Positions 18,035 to 27,060 of a DNA stretch of 64,000 nucleotides are shown piece after piece. The DNA comes from CAG-390 sp964590755 (GTDB lineage Bacteria; Bacillota; Clostridia; Oscillospirales; CAG-272). The stretch covers positions 1 to 64,000 of the forward strand of contig CAZPYK010000001.1 of NCBI GenBank assembly GCA_964590755.1, given 5' to 3'. The notes beneath the pieces were generated by a model. It ran no database searches and was not told where the DNA came from. It worked only from the letters and a program-made list of their open reading frames with translations. Within the stretch, counting starts at the first letter, position 1, and the number at the start of each line of letters is the position of its first letter. The translations under genes and the position numbers were made by a program.

Positions 18035-18805
18035 ATGATATCAGATATTGATCTTGCGTCAAACGAAAGACTCTGCAATGTAGGCGACCGTCTGAGATTG
18101 ATTCAAAGAAGAAACGGCTTACAATGGGGGAGCGACGCTTATTTACTCGCGGCATATATAAGAAAAAGCGGTCTGCGCGCCTGTGAGCTTGGTTGCGGAA
18201 CCGGTGTCATTTCCCTGCTCTGCGCCTCGATGAATAAATTTTCCGAGATCTACGCTGTGGAGATCCAACCGATTTATGCGGAGTTGGCAAAGAGGAATGC
18301 CGCGTTGAACGACCTTGACGCGGTATTTCATCCGGTCTGTGAGGATATAAGAGATTCGCGCCCCGAATTACTCGGCGGGCGCTTTGATGTTGTATTTTCA
18401 AATCCGCCGTATATGCCGCCAAACAGCGGTCACACCTCGCTTGAGCGCGAGACTTTGATCGCAAAGCATGAAATATACGGCGGAATTTTCGATTTTTGCG
18501 CTGCGGCGGCGCGCTTGCTAAACTACGGCGGCATATTTTATTGTGTATTCCCCCCAAAAAGGCTTCCGGAGCTTTTTGCCGCTTTGCGTCAATATTCTCT
18601 TGAACCCAAAAAAATGCTTGAGATATATCCCGACGTTAGTTCTCGCCCCTCTGCCGTTATTGTCGAAAGCAAATTGGGAGCTGCTCCGTCGCTTGAAGTA
18701 CTTCCGCCTTTAATAATGTACAATGAAGACTTTGACTGTAACGGAACACGAACGATGACAAAAAAAGCCGCACGAATATATCAAAAATGCTCCTTTGCAG
18801 AATAA
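18035..18805 (+). CDS. tRNA1(Val) adenine-N6 methyltransferase-like protein
   Basis: 256 residues. A Rossmann SAM domain has CELGCGTGVISLL (about residue 50) and the adenine-methylating motif SNPPYM (about 122), with the TrmN6/YabB-type N-terminus QWGSDAYLLAAY. The family modifies A37 of valine tRNA in E. coli; the exact target here is inferred. The ATG at 18035 is 9 bases from AAAGGA; the ATG at 18026 abuts that site and is unlikely. It is followed by an HAD phosphatase and a tRNA thiolation enzyme. Confidence 0.85.
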   Translation: MISDIDLASNERLCNVGDRLRLIQRRNGLQWGSDAYLLAAYIRKSGLRACELGCGTGVISLLCASMNKFSEIYAVEIQPIYAELAKRNAALNDLDAVFHPVCEDIRDSRPELLGGRFDVVFSNPPYMPPNSGHTSLERETLIAKHEIYGGIFDFCAAAARLLNYGGIFYCVFPPKRLPELFAALRQYSLEPKKMLEIYPDVSSRPSAVIVESKLGAAPSLEVLPPLIMYNEDFDCNGTRTMTKKAARIYQKCSFAE

Positions 18806-18833
18806 AATGCTGACAAGACGAAAGGAATGACCA

Positions 18834-19487
18834 ATGCTTAATTATCGGTGCCTGGTTCTCGACCATGATGATACCACTGTTCTCTCAACGCCGGAGGTCA
18901 ACTACCCGGCATTTCTCGACACAATGAAAAAGCTGCGCCCGGGTGTATTTTATGATTATGAAACATTTATAAATTATTGCTTTGATCCCGGCTTTGAGCC
19001 TTTTTTCAGAACAATACTCGGTTTTAATGACGATGAAATGAAATTCGAATTTGAAAACTGGCAGCGCTACGTAAAATGCACCATCCCCGATCCGGTGCCC
19101 GGCATCGGGGAGACAATAAAGCGCTTTCGTGCAATGGGCGGCAAGCTTTTTGTCGTTTCGCATTCGTATGAATCCAACATATTGCGCGATTGGAAATGCC
19201 ATTTCAATATGCTGCCCGACGCGGTCTATGCATGGGAATTGGGCGAGGGCAAAAGAAAGCCCGATCCTTATCCGCTTTTTGATATTATGGAAAAATACGA
19301 CTATAAGCCGCATGATATACTCGTGGTAGACGATCTAAAGCCCGGGCTGGACATGACACGGGCAGCCGGCGCTTGCTTTGCGGCGGCAGGTTGGGCAAGA
19401 CAAAGCTCAAAGGTTGAAGAGATCATGCGGCACGAAAGCGATCATTATCTTGAAAGCGTAAACGACTTGGAGGCGTTGTTGTTTTGA
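18834..19487 (+). CDS. HAD-superfamily hydrolase
   Basis: 217 residues. HAD motifs are seen in order: VLDHDDT (motif I, about residue 10), VVSHS (motif II), GKRKPDP (motif III Lys) and VVDDLKPG (motif IV). It is probably a small-molecule phosphatase; the substrate is unknown. It ends TTTTGA, overlapping the TTG start of the next gene by 4 bases, so the two are translationally coupled. Confidence 0.85.
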   Translation: MLNYRCLVLDHDDTTVLSTPEVNYPAFLDTMKKLRPGVFYDYETFINYCFDPGFEPFFRTILGFNDDEMKFEFENWQRYVKCTIPDPVPGIGETIKRFRAMGGKLFVVSHSYESNILRDWKCHFNMLPDAVYAWELGEGKRKPDPYPLFDIMEKYDYKPHDILVVDDLKPGLDMTRAAGACFAAAGWARQSSKVEEIMRHESDHYLESVNDLEALLF

Positions 19488-20239
19488 AAAGAATACTCAG
19501 CTATGTTCGTCGCGCATGCGAGGATTACAACATGATAGACGAAGGCGACCGGATAGCCGTGGGCGTATCCGGCGGCAAGGATTCTCTCACGCTTCTTTCC
19601 GCGCTTGCGGCAATGAGACGCTTTTATCCCCAAAAGTATGACCTTTGTGCTATAAGCATCGATATGGGCTTTGACGGTATGGATCTTTCTCCGATCTCGG
19701 AACTCTGTTCAAAGCTTGATGTTGAATATCATATAATTCCGTCGGATATTTCCAAGGTGGTGTTCGAATACAGGAAGGAGCACAATCCCTGTTCGCTTTG
19801 CGCAAAAATGCGGCGCGGAGCGCTCAATAACGCCGCCCGAGAGTTGGGTTGCCGAAAGGTCGCTCTCGGACACCATTTCGATGATGTGGTGGAGACATTT
19901 ATGCTGAATCTGTTTTATGAAGGCAGAATAGGCGTTTTCAGCCCCGTCACATACCTTTCGAGAAGCGATGTGACCGTAATACGTCCGATGATATATATTC
20001 CGGAAAAGGATATTCGTTATTTTTCAAAGAAGGAACAACTGCCGATAGTCGAATCTGCCTGCCCCGCAGATAAAAATACCGAGCGAGAGGAAATGAAGCT
20101 CTTTCTGGCACGGCTGGATCGTGAAAATCGCGGCTTAAAATATCGCATATACGGTGCAATACAGCGCAAGGAAATAGACGGCTTTAAGGACACCGGCCGC
20201 ATGTCGGGTCTTAAGCTGTATTCCGATGAAGAACAGTGA
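19484..20239 (+). CDS. TtcA-like tRNA thiolation PP-loop ATPase
   Basis: 251 residues. The PP-loop VGVSGGKDSLTLL and the CxxC pair in NPCSLCAKMRRG, with LGHHFDDVVETF, place it in the TtcA group that thiolates tRNA C32 using a [4Fe-4S] cluster. Substrate specificity in Firmicutes homologues is not proven. It starts with TTG, with GGAGG 11 bases upstream inside the HAD gene. Confidence 0.85.
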   Translation: MKRILSYVRRACEDYNMIDEGDRIAVGVSGGKDSLTLLSALAAMRRFYPQKYDLCAISIDMGFDGMDLSPISELCSKLDVEYHIIPSDISKVVFEYRKEHNPCSLCAKMRRGALNNAARELGCRKVALGHHFDDVVETFMLNLFYEGRIGVFSPVTYLSRSDVTVIRPMIYIPEKDIRYFSKKEQLPIVESACPADKNTEREEMKLFLARLDRENRGLKYRIYGAIQRKEIDGFKDTGRMSGLKLYSDEEQ

Positions 20240-20278
20240 ACATAGCGAATCAATAAAATCGATAAGACAAATGTATCA

Positions 20279-20319
20279 AAAAGAGGCCCCGTCGACGTTC
20301 GGTGCCTCTTTCTTTAATT
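20279..20319. terminator. Bidirectional terminator between ttcA-like gene and asnA
   Basis: Stem AAAGAGGC (20280-20287) / GCCTCTTT (20304-20311) with CTTTAATT after it on plus and TTTTTGATAC on minus, between convergent genes. Confidence 0.85.
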
Positions 20320-20357
20320 TATGCAGTTATCAAGTTGTGCAAACAAAACAAAAGCGC

Positions 20358-21362
20358 TCAAAGCAAAAAGATTCCCGCGTTTCTGCATGCCTCAAGCTCG
20401 GCACGGGGCCAGCAGGAAGCCTGCACTTCCCCGATATGCGCTTTTCTCAAAAAGAACATACATATTCTTGATTGGCCTATACCTCCGCCGATAGAATAAG
20501 GCAATTCGCCACGCAGCAAAGCAGTGTGAAAAGGCAGACGAGCGCGTTCGGGACAACCGGCCAGTTCAAGCTGACGAAGCATTGCGATTTCGTCCACTCT
20601 TATTCCCATACTCGAAAGCTCAAGCGAGATGTCCAAAACCGGATAGTAAACTATTATGTCGCCGTTGAGTTCCCAATCATCGTAATCCGGAGCACGTCCG
20701 TCGTGCGGCATTCCCGAGGCAAGAGCTCCGCCTACGCCTTCAAGAAATACCGCACCGTATTCCTTGGCCGCTCGGTATTCGCGCTCTTTTGGCGTCAATG
20801 TCGGATATTTTGCCTCAAGCTCACGCGTGGTTACAAATGTTATTTCGGGCGGCAAAAGATGCCCGATGAAATTATAATCGTCTGCAATATAGTTTTCGGT
20901 CTGACGCAAGGCATCATAAATATAACGAACCGTCGAATGCAGAGTTTCTCTGGTGCGCTCTGATTTTAATATGACCTTTTCCCAATCCCATTGATCGACG
21001 AACACAGAGTGGATATTGTCGGTGTCCTCGTCTCGGCGTATGGCATTCATATCGGTATAAAGCCCTTCTCCCGGCGCAAACCCGTATTTTTTGAGTGCAT
21101 ATCTTTTCCATTTGGCAAGCGAATGTACGACCTCGAAGCATCCTTCGCAATTCTTGATATCAAATGCCACGGGACGTTCAACACCGTTCAGATCGTCGTT
21201 CAAACCGGTCAGCGAATCAACAAATATGGGTGCGGACACACGGCGCAGATTCAATTGATTGGCAAGATCGGTCTGAAAAAAATCCTTCACCTTTTTAATG
21301 GCAATTTGCGTTTGTCTCGCGGTAAGTGACGAACGATATCCGCTTGGAAGTATTAACGGCAT
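20358..21362 (-). CDS. asnA: Aspartate--ammonia ligase
   Basis: 334 residues, a class II aminoacyl-tRNA synthetase-like fold. LPSGYRSSLTARQTQ, LNLRRVSAPIFV, VHSLAKWKR, and the C-terminal GIGQSRICMFFLRKAHIGEVQ motif are diagnostic of AsnA. It makes asparagine from aspartate, ammonia and ATP. It is monocistronic with a consensus promoter and a short leader (GTGAGGTAA ribosome site). Confidence 0.97.
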   Translation of the reverse strand: MPLILPSGYRSSLTARQTQIAIKKVKDFFQTDLANQLNLRRVSAPIFVDSLTGLNDDLNGVERPVAFDIKNCEGCFEVVHSLAKWKRYALKKYGFAPGEGLYTDMNAIRRDEDTDNIHSVFVDQWDWEKVILKSERTRETLHSTVRYIYDALRQTENYIADDYNFIGHLLPPEITFVTTRELEAKYPTLTPKEREYRAAKEYGAVFLEGVGGALASGMPHDGRAPDYDDWELNGDIIVYYPVLDISLELSSMGIRVDEIAMLRQLELAGCPERARLPFHTALLRGELPYSIGGGIGQSRICMFFLRKAHIGEVQASCWPRAELEACRNAGIFLL

Positions 21363-21395
21363 GATAGTATTACCTCACATTTGAGATTATAAATT

Positions 21396-21424
21396 ATTAT
21401 ACCATTGCTTTGCACACCTGTCAA
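21396..21424 (-). promoter_or_regulatory. asnA promoter
   Basis: Minus strand TTGACA (21419-21424), 17-bp spacer, TATAAT (21396-21401); full consensus. Confidence 0.9.
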
Positions 21425-21599
21425 GTATTTTCTTGGATGTAATACATCAAGATCTATCGATACGCAGCTGTGCAAAAATGCAAGAGCGGAGTTGTCAACT
21501 TGCATGTAGAGGGCGTTGCAAACCGCTAAAAAGGCACTTTTTTGTGCATTAACACTTACCACCTCGATAATTTTCGCAACAATTACGTGATATTGCCTA

Positions 21600-21628
21600 T
21601 TGCAAAAAATTCATACTTGTAGTATACT
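21600..21628 (+). promoter_or_regulatory. Promoter of the liv operon leader
   Basis: TTGCAA (21600-21605), 17-bp spacer, TATACT (21623-21628). It lies about 560 bases upstream of livJ, so the transcript begins with a very long leader. The stretch 21425-21599 upstream holds nothing I can identify. Confidence 0.8.
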
Positions 21629-21658
21629 TATTGTATCATTTTCAAGGAGCTTACAAAA

Positions 21659-22006
21659 ATGCGCTACGGTTTCGACAAAACAACGAATCATGCCTCGTCG
21701 ACATCAACGAGCTCCTTTGGCGCGCACACGGGATTTGCGCCGACCTCCGAGTCTTCATGCTGCCGCAACTCGGAAAATATGATATGCATTCTTAAAGACA
21801 CCTCTTTTGCGGTGTCTTTTTCTCTTGTCATGATCATCGTTGCAGCTGTAATAATCTGCATGCGAATTATCCTCTCGGGGCTTTCTTTAAGTTGCTTGCT
21901 CGCGCTCGTTGCTATCCTTCTCCTCCTACTTGCGCAGATAATTAAGATAATTAAGAATAACAAACTCGAGACTTTACCGCTTGCGATCTTGTCCGCCGAG
22001 ACTTAA
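21659..22006 (+). CDS. Leader ORF rich in Leu, Ile and Val
   Basis: 115 codons with AAGGAG 10 bases upstream. The first 45 residues are Ser/Thr-rich (NHASSTSTSSF region) and match nothing I know. From the internal ATG at 21830 about half of the residues are Leu, Ile or Val, with five consecutive Leu codons near 21920. Terminator 1 lies within the frame (encoding KDTSFAVSF), so a translating ribosome would disrupt it. Because it precedes a branched-chain amino acid transporter, I read it as a leader peptide; a small two-helix membrane protein is the alternative. Confidence 0.45.
   Translation: MRYGFDKTTNHASSTSTSSFGAHTGFAPTSESSCCRNSENMICILKDTSFAVSFSLVMIIVAAVIICMRIILSGLSLSCLLALVAILLLLLAQIIKIIKNNKLETLPLAILSAET
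21794..21827 (+). terminator. Intrinsic terminator 1 in the liv leader
   Basis: Stem AAAGACACC (21794-21802) / GGTGTCTTT (21811-21819) followed by TTTCTCTT, located inside the leader ORF. Confidence 0.8.
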
Positions 22007-22049
22007 ACAGAACTTATTTCCGACGGATAAAAAACATGATCGAAAAGCC

Positions 22050-22096
22050 CAAAACGCGGTTCTGTCCGAGCAGGATCGCGTTTTTGTTCGCTTTTT
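22050..22096 (+). terminator. Intrinsic terminator 2 in the liv leader
   Basis: Stem AAAACGCG (22050-22057) / CGCGTTTT (22076-22083) with a T-run, and a further TTTTTT at 22091-22096. It lies 44 bases after the leader ORF stop and 90 bases before livJ. Confidence 0.7.
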
Positions 22097-22185
22097 TGCT
22101 CGTTTACGCATCCGCCGCACCTGCTTTTCGGCAAAGTCATCCGAAGGATATAAAATAAATAACATTTTCGGGAGAACAAACAACA

Positions 22186-23394
22186 ATGAAAAACTCAAGA
22201 AAAAAATTCGTGCGCTTCTCAAAAATATTCATGCCTATCGCGTTGGCAATGCTCATGCTCATATCACTTTGTTCATGCGGCAACGGAACCGAATGGCCGG
22301 TCGATGGCGAGACCGGACTTACCGAACTGTTGATCGGAGGCATCGGTCCCACCAGCGGTGAACACGCAAATTACGGAATTTCCGTCAAGAACGGTGCCAC
22401 GCTGGCTGTCAACGAGATCAATGCCGCAGGCGGTGTAAACGGCTTTAAACTGGTGCTCAGCTTTCAAGATTCCGAAGGCGACCCCGAATCGGCGGTCTCG
22501 GCTTACGGTAAGCTGATGGATCTCGGTATGAAGGTAAGCCTCGGCGGAACGCTTTCAGGTGAAAATGCCTCTATCGTTGCCGCGGCAAAAGCCGACGGCA
22601 TGTTCGTGCTCACACCCTCCGCATCCTCCGTTAACGCCATATCCGGAAGCGACAGAGCCTTTCGTGTTTGCTTCAGTGACCCTTCTCAAGGCGCCGCTTC
22701 CGCTCAATATATAAAGAAATATTCACTTGCTAGCAAGGTGGCTGTAATATATGACAGCAGCAACAACTACTGTCAGGGTCTTTTTGATACCTTTGAAGCC
22801 GAATGCAAGACTCTGGGCATAGAGATATTGACTGTCCAGACCTTTACGGACACCACAAACACCGACTTTTCCGCTCAGATTGCCGCGGTAAAGGCGTCGG
22901 GCGCCGAGCTCGTCTTCCTCCCCATTTACGCCGCGGATGCCGCGAAGATACTTACCCAAGCCGCTCAGACCAACGCATTTGATGGCATGGTTCCCTTCGG
23001 TTGCGATGGGCTTGATGGCATTCTTAACAAAATTGATGACACGGCAAACGCCGAGGGAGTTATGCTCTTGACACCTTTTGCGGCAGATGACACCTCCGAA
23101 AATTCGCAGAAATTCGTACAAGCATATAAGTCGGCATACAACGAAACTCCCAGTCAGTTTGCGGCAGATGCGTATGACGCGGTATACATTATTGCGGAAG
23201 CCCTCAAGAGTGCCGGAGTGACATCTGATAACAAGGATGATATCAGTGCCAAGCTCGCCGCTGCAATGACCTCATTGAAATACACGGGGCTCACCGGAGA
23301 GATGACTTGGGATGCTTCCGGAGAGACGACCAAAAACGCAAAGGCGATGGTTATCAAAAACGGCGTTGCGGTCCTCTATACGGGAACAAAATAA
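22186..23394 (+). CDS. livJ: Branched-chain amino acid ABC transporter, substrate-binding lipoprotein
   Basis: 402 residues. Signal peptide with lipobox LCSCGNG (Cys about residue 30), then a type I periplasmic-binding fold beginning LLIGGIGPTSGEHANYG and containing the AAVNEINAAGG-type segment TLAVNEINAAGGVNG. It captures Leu/Ile/Val (or related ligands) outside the membrane for LivHMGF. It is the first gene of livJHMGF. Confidence 0.93.
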   Translation: MKNSRKKFVRFSKIFMPIALAMLMLISLCSCGNGTEWPVDGETGLTELLIGGIGPTSGEHANYGISVKNGATLAVNEINAAGGVNGFKLVLSFQDSEGDPESAVSAYGKLMDLGMKVSLGGTLSGENASIVAAAKADGMFVLTPSASSVNAISGSDRAFRVCFSDPSQGAASAQYIKKYSLASKVAVIYDSSNNYCQGLFDTFEAECKTLGIEILTVQTFTDTTNTDFSAQIAAVKASGAELVFLPIYAADAAKILTQAAQTNAFDGMVPFGCDGLDGILNKIDDTANAEGVMLLTPFAADDTSENSQKFVQAYKSAYNETPSQFAADAYDAVYIIAEALKSAGVTSDNKDDISAKLAAAMTSLKYTGLTGEMTWDASGETTKNAKAMVIKNGVAVLYTGTK

Positions 23395-23467
23395 CAGCAA
23401 ATATGAAGATATGATCTCGATCATTGCCGATCGGCAATTCGACGATCGAACATAGGTAAGATTCATT

Positions 23468-24346
23468 ATGACAACTTTAATCCAAACACTTATAAGCGGA
23501 TTGCGGCTCGGAAGCATATATGCGTTGATGGCGCTCGGATATACCATGGTATACGGCATAGCCAAAATGCTCAACTTTGCACACGGCGATGTTATCATGG
23601 TGGGAGCGTATGCCGTAATATCAACTGTGTCACTCGCCAAACTCCCCGGGATCGTCGGAGTGGCGGTAAGCATTGTTGTGTGCATCTTTCTGGGCATAAC
23701 GATAGAATTCTTGGCATATCGTCCATTACGCAAGGCATCGTCTCTCGCGGTTCTCATCACTGCCATCGGCGTCAGTTATTTGCTTCAAAGCCTTGCGTTG
23801 CTCGTTTTCGGATCGGAGCCAAAAGCGTTTCCGACGATAATCCGCATTCCTACCATCAAGTTAGGCGATGTGGTGATAGATGGAATGACATTGCTGACTC
23901 TTGCGCTCACCGCTGTAATAATGCTCGCACTGTCGCTCTTTATTAACAAAACGCGACTCGGGAAAGCAATGAGAGCCGTATCCGAGGATAAAGATGCCGC
24001 CGAACTGATGGGAATAAACGTAAACAGGACCATCACTATGACGTTCGCGATCGGCTCTGCGCTCGCGGCGGTTGCAAGCATCTTCTACGGTGCTACTTAT
24101 ACATATATAAAGCCCACGACAGGCTCCATGCCGGGAATCAAAGCGTTTACGGCTGCGGTCTTCGGAGGGATCGGCTCTATCCCGGGAGCCATGCTGGGAG
24201 GAATTTTATTGGGCGTTATAGAGCAGCTGTCCCAGACGTATCTTTCGACGCTGTGGACAAACGCTGTGGTTTTCGGGGTTTTGGTGGCGGTCTTGGTAGT
24301 CAAGCCTACCGGTCTGCTCGGCAAAAAGATAAGCGAAAAGGTTTAA
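23468..24346 (+). CDS. livH: Branched-chain amino acid ABC transporter permease LivH
   Basis: 292 residues with about eight membrane helices. LGSIYALMALGYTMVYGIAKMLNFAHGD at the start and AFTAAVFGGIGSIPGAMLGG near the C-terminus are LivH signatures. It forms the channel with LivM, encoded 12 bp downstream. Confidence 0.95.
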   Translation: MTTLIQTLISGLRLGSIYALMALGYTMVYGIAKMLNFAHGDVIMVGAYAVISTVSLAKLPGIVGVAVSIVVCIFLGITIEFLAYRPLRKASSLAVLITAIGVSYLLQSLALLVFGSEPKAFPTIIRIPTIKLGDVVIDGMTLLTLALTAVIMLALSLFINKTRLGKAMRAVSEDKDAAELMGINVNRTITMTFAIGSALAAVASIFYGATYTYIKPTTGSMPGIKAFTAAVFGGIGSIPGAMLGGILLGVIEQLSQTYLSTLWTNAVVFGVLVAVLVVKPTGLLGKKISEKV

Positions 24347-24358
24347 GGGTGAACGATA

Positions 24359-25393
24359 ATGGATCCAATGGTAATAGGCAAACCCACATTACGCCAAAAG
24401 CTTATAAATCGCGAAGCGTTCACGCTATACGGTATCATCATGGGATATACCGTTATCGCCGCACTGCTGTATACAGGCTCGACATCCCGCCAGATGTCGG
24501 CGATGCTCATACCCGTATCATGTTATATCGTGTTGGCGGTCTCGTTGAATCTTATTGTCGGCTTGCTCGGAGAGCTGTCACTGGGGCACGCAGGCTTCAT
24601 GTCGGCAGGGCTTTACACAGGATGTATCTTTTCGATATGCACCGCAGATCTGTTGCCTCTGTGGCTTCGTCTGCCTCTTGCAATGCTGTTGGGCGGTCTT
24701 GCCGCCGCCGCGGTGGGATTTATTGTGGGACTCCCCGCCCTGCGTCTCAAGGGAGATTATCTTGCTATAGTTACTCTTGCCTGCGGCGAGATAATAAAAA
24801 CCGTAATTTTAAATCTTGATATTACCGGCGGAGCTCTGGGACTTGACACAAACAAAATATATTCAAATCCCCGTACATTGCTCCCGTATGCATTCTGCGT
24901 TGTATTTATAACTACAGTAGCCGTAATGAATCTTAAAAAATCTCGTCACGGTCGCGCGATAATGGCGATCAGAGACAACCGCATTGCCGCCGAAGCCATG
25001 GGAATAAATGTTACATATTACAAGCTCATGGTCTTTATTCTGGCAGCATTTCTTGCGGGAACTGCGGGAGTGCTGTACGGTCACACGCTTGCATCCGTTT
25101 CTCCGTCTGGCTTTGATTACAACATGTCGATCGAGATACTTGTCATTGTAGTGCTCGGCGGCATGGGCAATATTGCGGGTTCGATAGTGGCGGCGATCAT
25201 TCTGCGAGTTCTTCCCGAGGCGCTTCGTGGTTTGGATGATTACCGTATGCTGATATATTCCTTGCTCCTCATAGTAATCATGCTCTTCAATTCAGATCTT
25301 CAATTGACTGCGCTGAAGGGAAACAGGTATATCAAAAGCTTTATGTCGATTTTTGATCGCAGTAAAAGAACGAAGAACAAGAAGGAGAGCTGA
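24359..25393 (+). CDS. livM: Branched-chain amino acid ABC transporter permease LivM
   Basis: 344 residues, multi-pass. LAVSLNLIVGLLGELSLGHAGFM and LVIVVLGGMGNIAGSIVAA are typical LivM segments, as is the cytoplasmic loop GRAIMAIRDNRIAAEAMGIN. RBS AAGGGTGA. It ends 2 bp before livG. Confidence 0.95.
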   Translation: MDPMVIGKPTLRQKLINREAFTLYGIIMGYTVIAALLYTGSTSRQMSAMLIPVSCYIVLAVSLNLIVGLLGELSLGHAGFMSAGLYTGCIFSICTADLLPLWLRLPLAMLLGGLAAAAVGFIVGLPALRLKGDYLAIVTLACGEIIKTVILNLDITGGALGLDTNKIYSNPRTLLPYAFCVVFITTVAVMNLKKSRHGRAIMAIRDNRIAAEAMGINVTYYKLMVFILAAFLAGTAGVLYGHTLASVSPSGFDYNMSIEILVIVVLGGMGNIAGSIVAAIILRVLPEALRGLDDYRMLIYSLLLIVIMLFNSDLQLTALKGNRYIKSFMSIFDRSKRTKNKKES

Positions 25394-25395
25394 GC

Positions 25396-26280
25396 ATGGA
25401 TACAAACATAAAAGAGATCCTCAAAAAAAGCGGCTCGGCATCTCCGTTGGTCCCGTTGCCCAGCAATGCTTTTATTCCGGAAAGAGACCTTAAAAGCCCT
25501 CCGGTCCTTGAAGCCGTTCATCTCGGTGTTAATTTCGGCGGTCTGAGTGCTGTGGATGATTTTTCGCTCGTCATCGGTCGAACCGAGATAGCAGGGCTGA
25601 TAGGTCCGAACGGTGCCGGCAAGACTACGGTCTTCAATCTTCTTACCAATGTTTATCAGCCGACACGCGGAAACATAATGCTCAACGGCTACAGCACCGC
25701 GGGAAAGACACCTGCACAAATAAATAAAATGGGTATTGCCAGGACCTTTCAAAACATCAGATTGTTCGGAAACATGACGGCACTGGATAATGTCAAGGTT
25801 GGTTTACACAATTCCATGCACGAAAATCTTTTTCAAGCTCTTGCGCATAGCTTTGGATATGCAAAAGCCGAAAGAACTGCGGACGCTCAAGCACTCGAAT
25901 TGCTCGACTTCTTCGGAATGACAGACCTTGCTTTGACCTTAGCGGGCAGTCTCCCTTACGGAGCGCAAAGGCGACTTGAGATAGTACGCGCACTTGCCAC
26001 CAAGCCCTCGATCTTGTTGCTTGACGAGCCCGCTGCGGGCATGAACCCGCACGAGACCGCCGAGCTGATGGAAAACATAATACGGATACGCGACACCTTC
26101 CATATTGCTATTATGCTTATAGAGCACGATATGCGTCTTGTTATGAACATATGCGAAGGCATATGTGTGCTTGATCACGGAAAGATCATAGCCAAAGGAA
26201 CGCCTGAGGATATTCAAAACAACGAAAAGGTAATTACCGCCTACCTCGGCAAAAAAAAGGAGGACACACCGAATGCTTGA
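25396..26280 (+). CDS. livG: Branched-chain amino acid ABC transporter ATPase LivG
   Basis: 294 residues. Walker A GPNGAGKTT, the LivG-type signature LPYGAQRRLEIVRAL, Walker B LLLDEPAAGMNP and the IEHDM switch are present. About 30 extra N-terminal residues precede the usual LivG start, so a shorter start is possible, but the ATG at 25396 has a strong AAGGAGAG site. It overlaps livF by 8 bases. Confidence 0.95.
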   Translation: MDTNIKEILKKSGSASPLVPLPSNAFIPERDLKSPPVLEAVHLGVNFGGLSAVDDFSLVIGRTEIAGLIGPNGAGKTTVFNLLTNVYQPTRGNIMLNGYSTAGKTPAQINKMGIARTFQNIRLFGNMTALDNVKVGLHNSMHENLFQALAHSFGYAKAERTADAQALELLDFFGMTDLALTLAGSLPYGAQRRLEIVRALATKPSILLLDEPAAGMNPHETAELMENIIRIRDTFHIAIMLIEHDMRLVMNICEGICVLDHGKIIAKGTPEDIQNNEKVITAYLGKKKEDTPNA

Positions 26281-26971
26281 AGTCGACGGTATAAACGTAT
26301 ATTACGGTAATATTCACGCACTTAAGGATGTATCCTTTAACGTCAAAAGCGGCGAAATTGTCGCTCTTATCGGCGCGAACGGCGCCGGAAAATCAACGAC
26401 CCTCAAAACCGTTTCGGGTTTGCTTCGCACCGTAACGGGAGATATAACATTCAAAGGAAAAAGCATCGCCCGCGCCGAACCGCACAAATTGGTCGCGGCA
26501 GGGTTGGCGCATGTTCCGGAAGGACGCCGCATCTTTTTACAGATGACGGTACTTGAAAACCTTGAGATGGGTGCTTATACGCAAAAAAGCGGTATCAAGG
26601 AAAGCATAGCCGACGTTTTTCAAAGATTTCCGCGCCTTAAGCATCGCAAAGATCAGATCGCCGGAACGCTTTCCGGCGGAGAACAGCAAATGCTTGCCAT
26701 GGGACGGGCTTTGATGAGCCACCCCGAGCTTTTGATGCTCGATGAACCTTCTATGGGACTCGCTCCCATATTGGTCGGTCAGATCTTCGACATCATAAAG
26801 GAGCTTCATGCCGCCGGAACGACGATATTGCTTGTCGAGCAGAATGCGGAAATGGCGCTTGCCGTTGCGGATCGCGCTTATGTTTGTGAATCCGGACGAA
26901 TAGTCTGCACGGGCACCGGAGCGGAGCTGGCTTCAAGCGATGAGATCAAAAAAGCATATCTCGGAGGGTGA
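26273..26971 (+). CDS. livF: Branched-chain amino acid ABC transporter ATPase LivF
   Basis: 232 residues. Walker A GANGAGKST, VPEGRRIF, signature LSGGEQQMLAMGRALM and Walker B LMLDEPSMGLAP identify LivF. GGAGG ribosome site within livG. Last gene of the operon, followed by a strong terminator. Confidence 0.96.
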   Translation: MLEVDGINVYYGNIHALKDVSFNVKSGEIVALIGANGAGKSTTLKTVSGLLRTVTGDITFKGKSIARAEPHKLVAAGLAHVPEGRRIFLQMTVLENLEMGAYTQKSGIKESIADVFQRFPRLKHRKDQIAGTLSGGEQQMLAMGRALMSHPELLMLDEPSMGLAPILVGQIFDIIKELHAAGTTILLVEQNAEMALAVADRAYVCESGRIVCTGTGAELASSDEIKKAYLGG

Positions 26972-26993
26972 TTTTTCCCGGCATCGCCAAAAC

Positions 26994-27041
26994 GAGGGGC
27001 AAAAAAGCCCACCGGCTTTTTCGCCCCTCAAAAATCTTTTT
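26994..27041 (+). terminator. Terminator after livF
   Basis: Long stem: GAGGGGC + AAAAAAGCC (26994-27009) pairs with GGCTTTTT + CGCCCCTC (27014-27029), followed by a T-rich ATCTTTTT tail. Confidence 0.88.
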
Positions 27042-27060
27042 CGTACCAAGGAATTGCAAA

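Larger units (their letters stand above)
21635..22185 (+). promoter_or_regulatory. Attenuator-like leader of the branched-chain amino acid transporter
   Basis: In order: a helix AAGGAGCT (21644-21651) / AGCTCCTT (21710-21717) that would hide the Shine-Dalgarno of the leader ORF; hairpins GGCGC/GCGCC (21719-21723, 21737-21741) and CCGAGT/ACTCGG (21747-21752, 21768-21773); terminator 1 at 21794-21827; a Leu/Ile/Val-rich coding stretch; and terminator 2 at 22050-22096. ACAGAAC (22007-22013) can pair with GTTCTGT (22058-22064) inside terminator 2. This resembles transcription attenuation by translation of regulatory codons. Confidence 0.55.
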
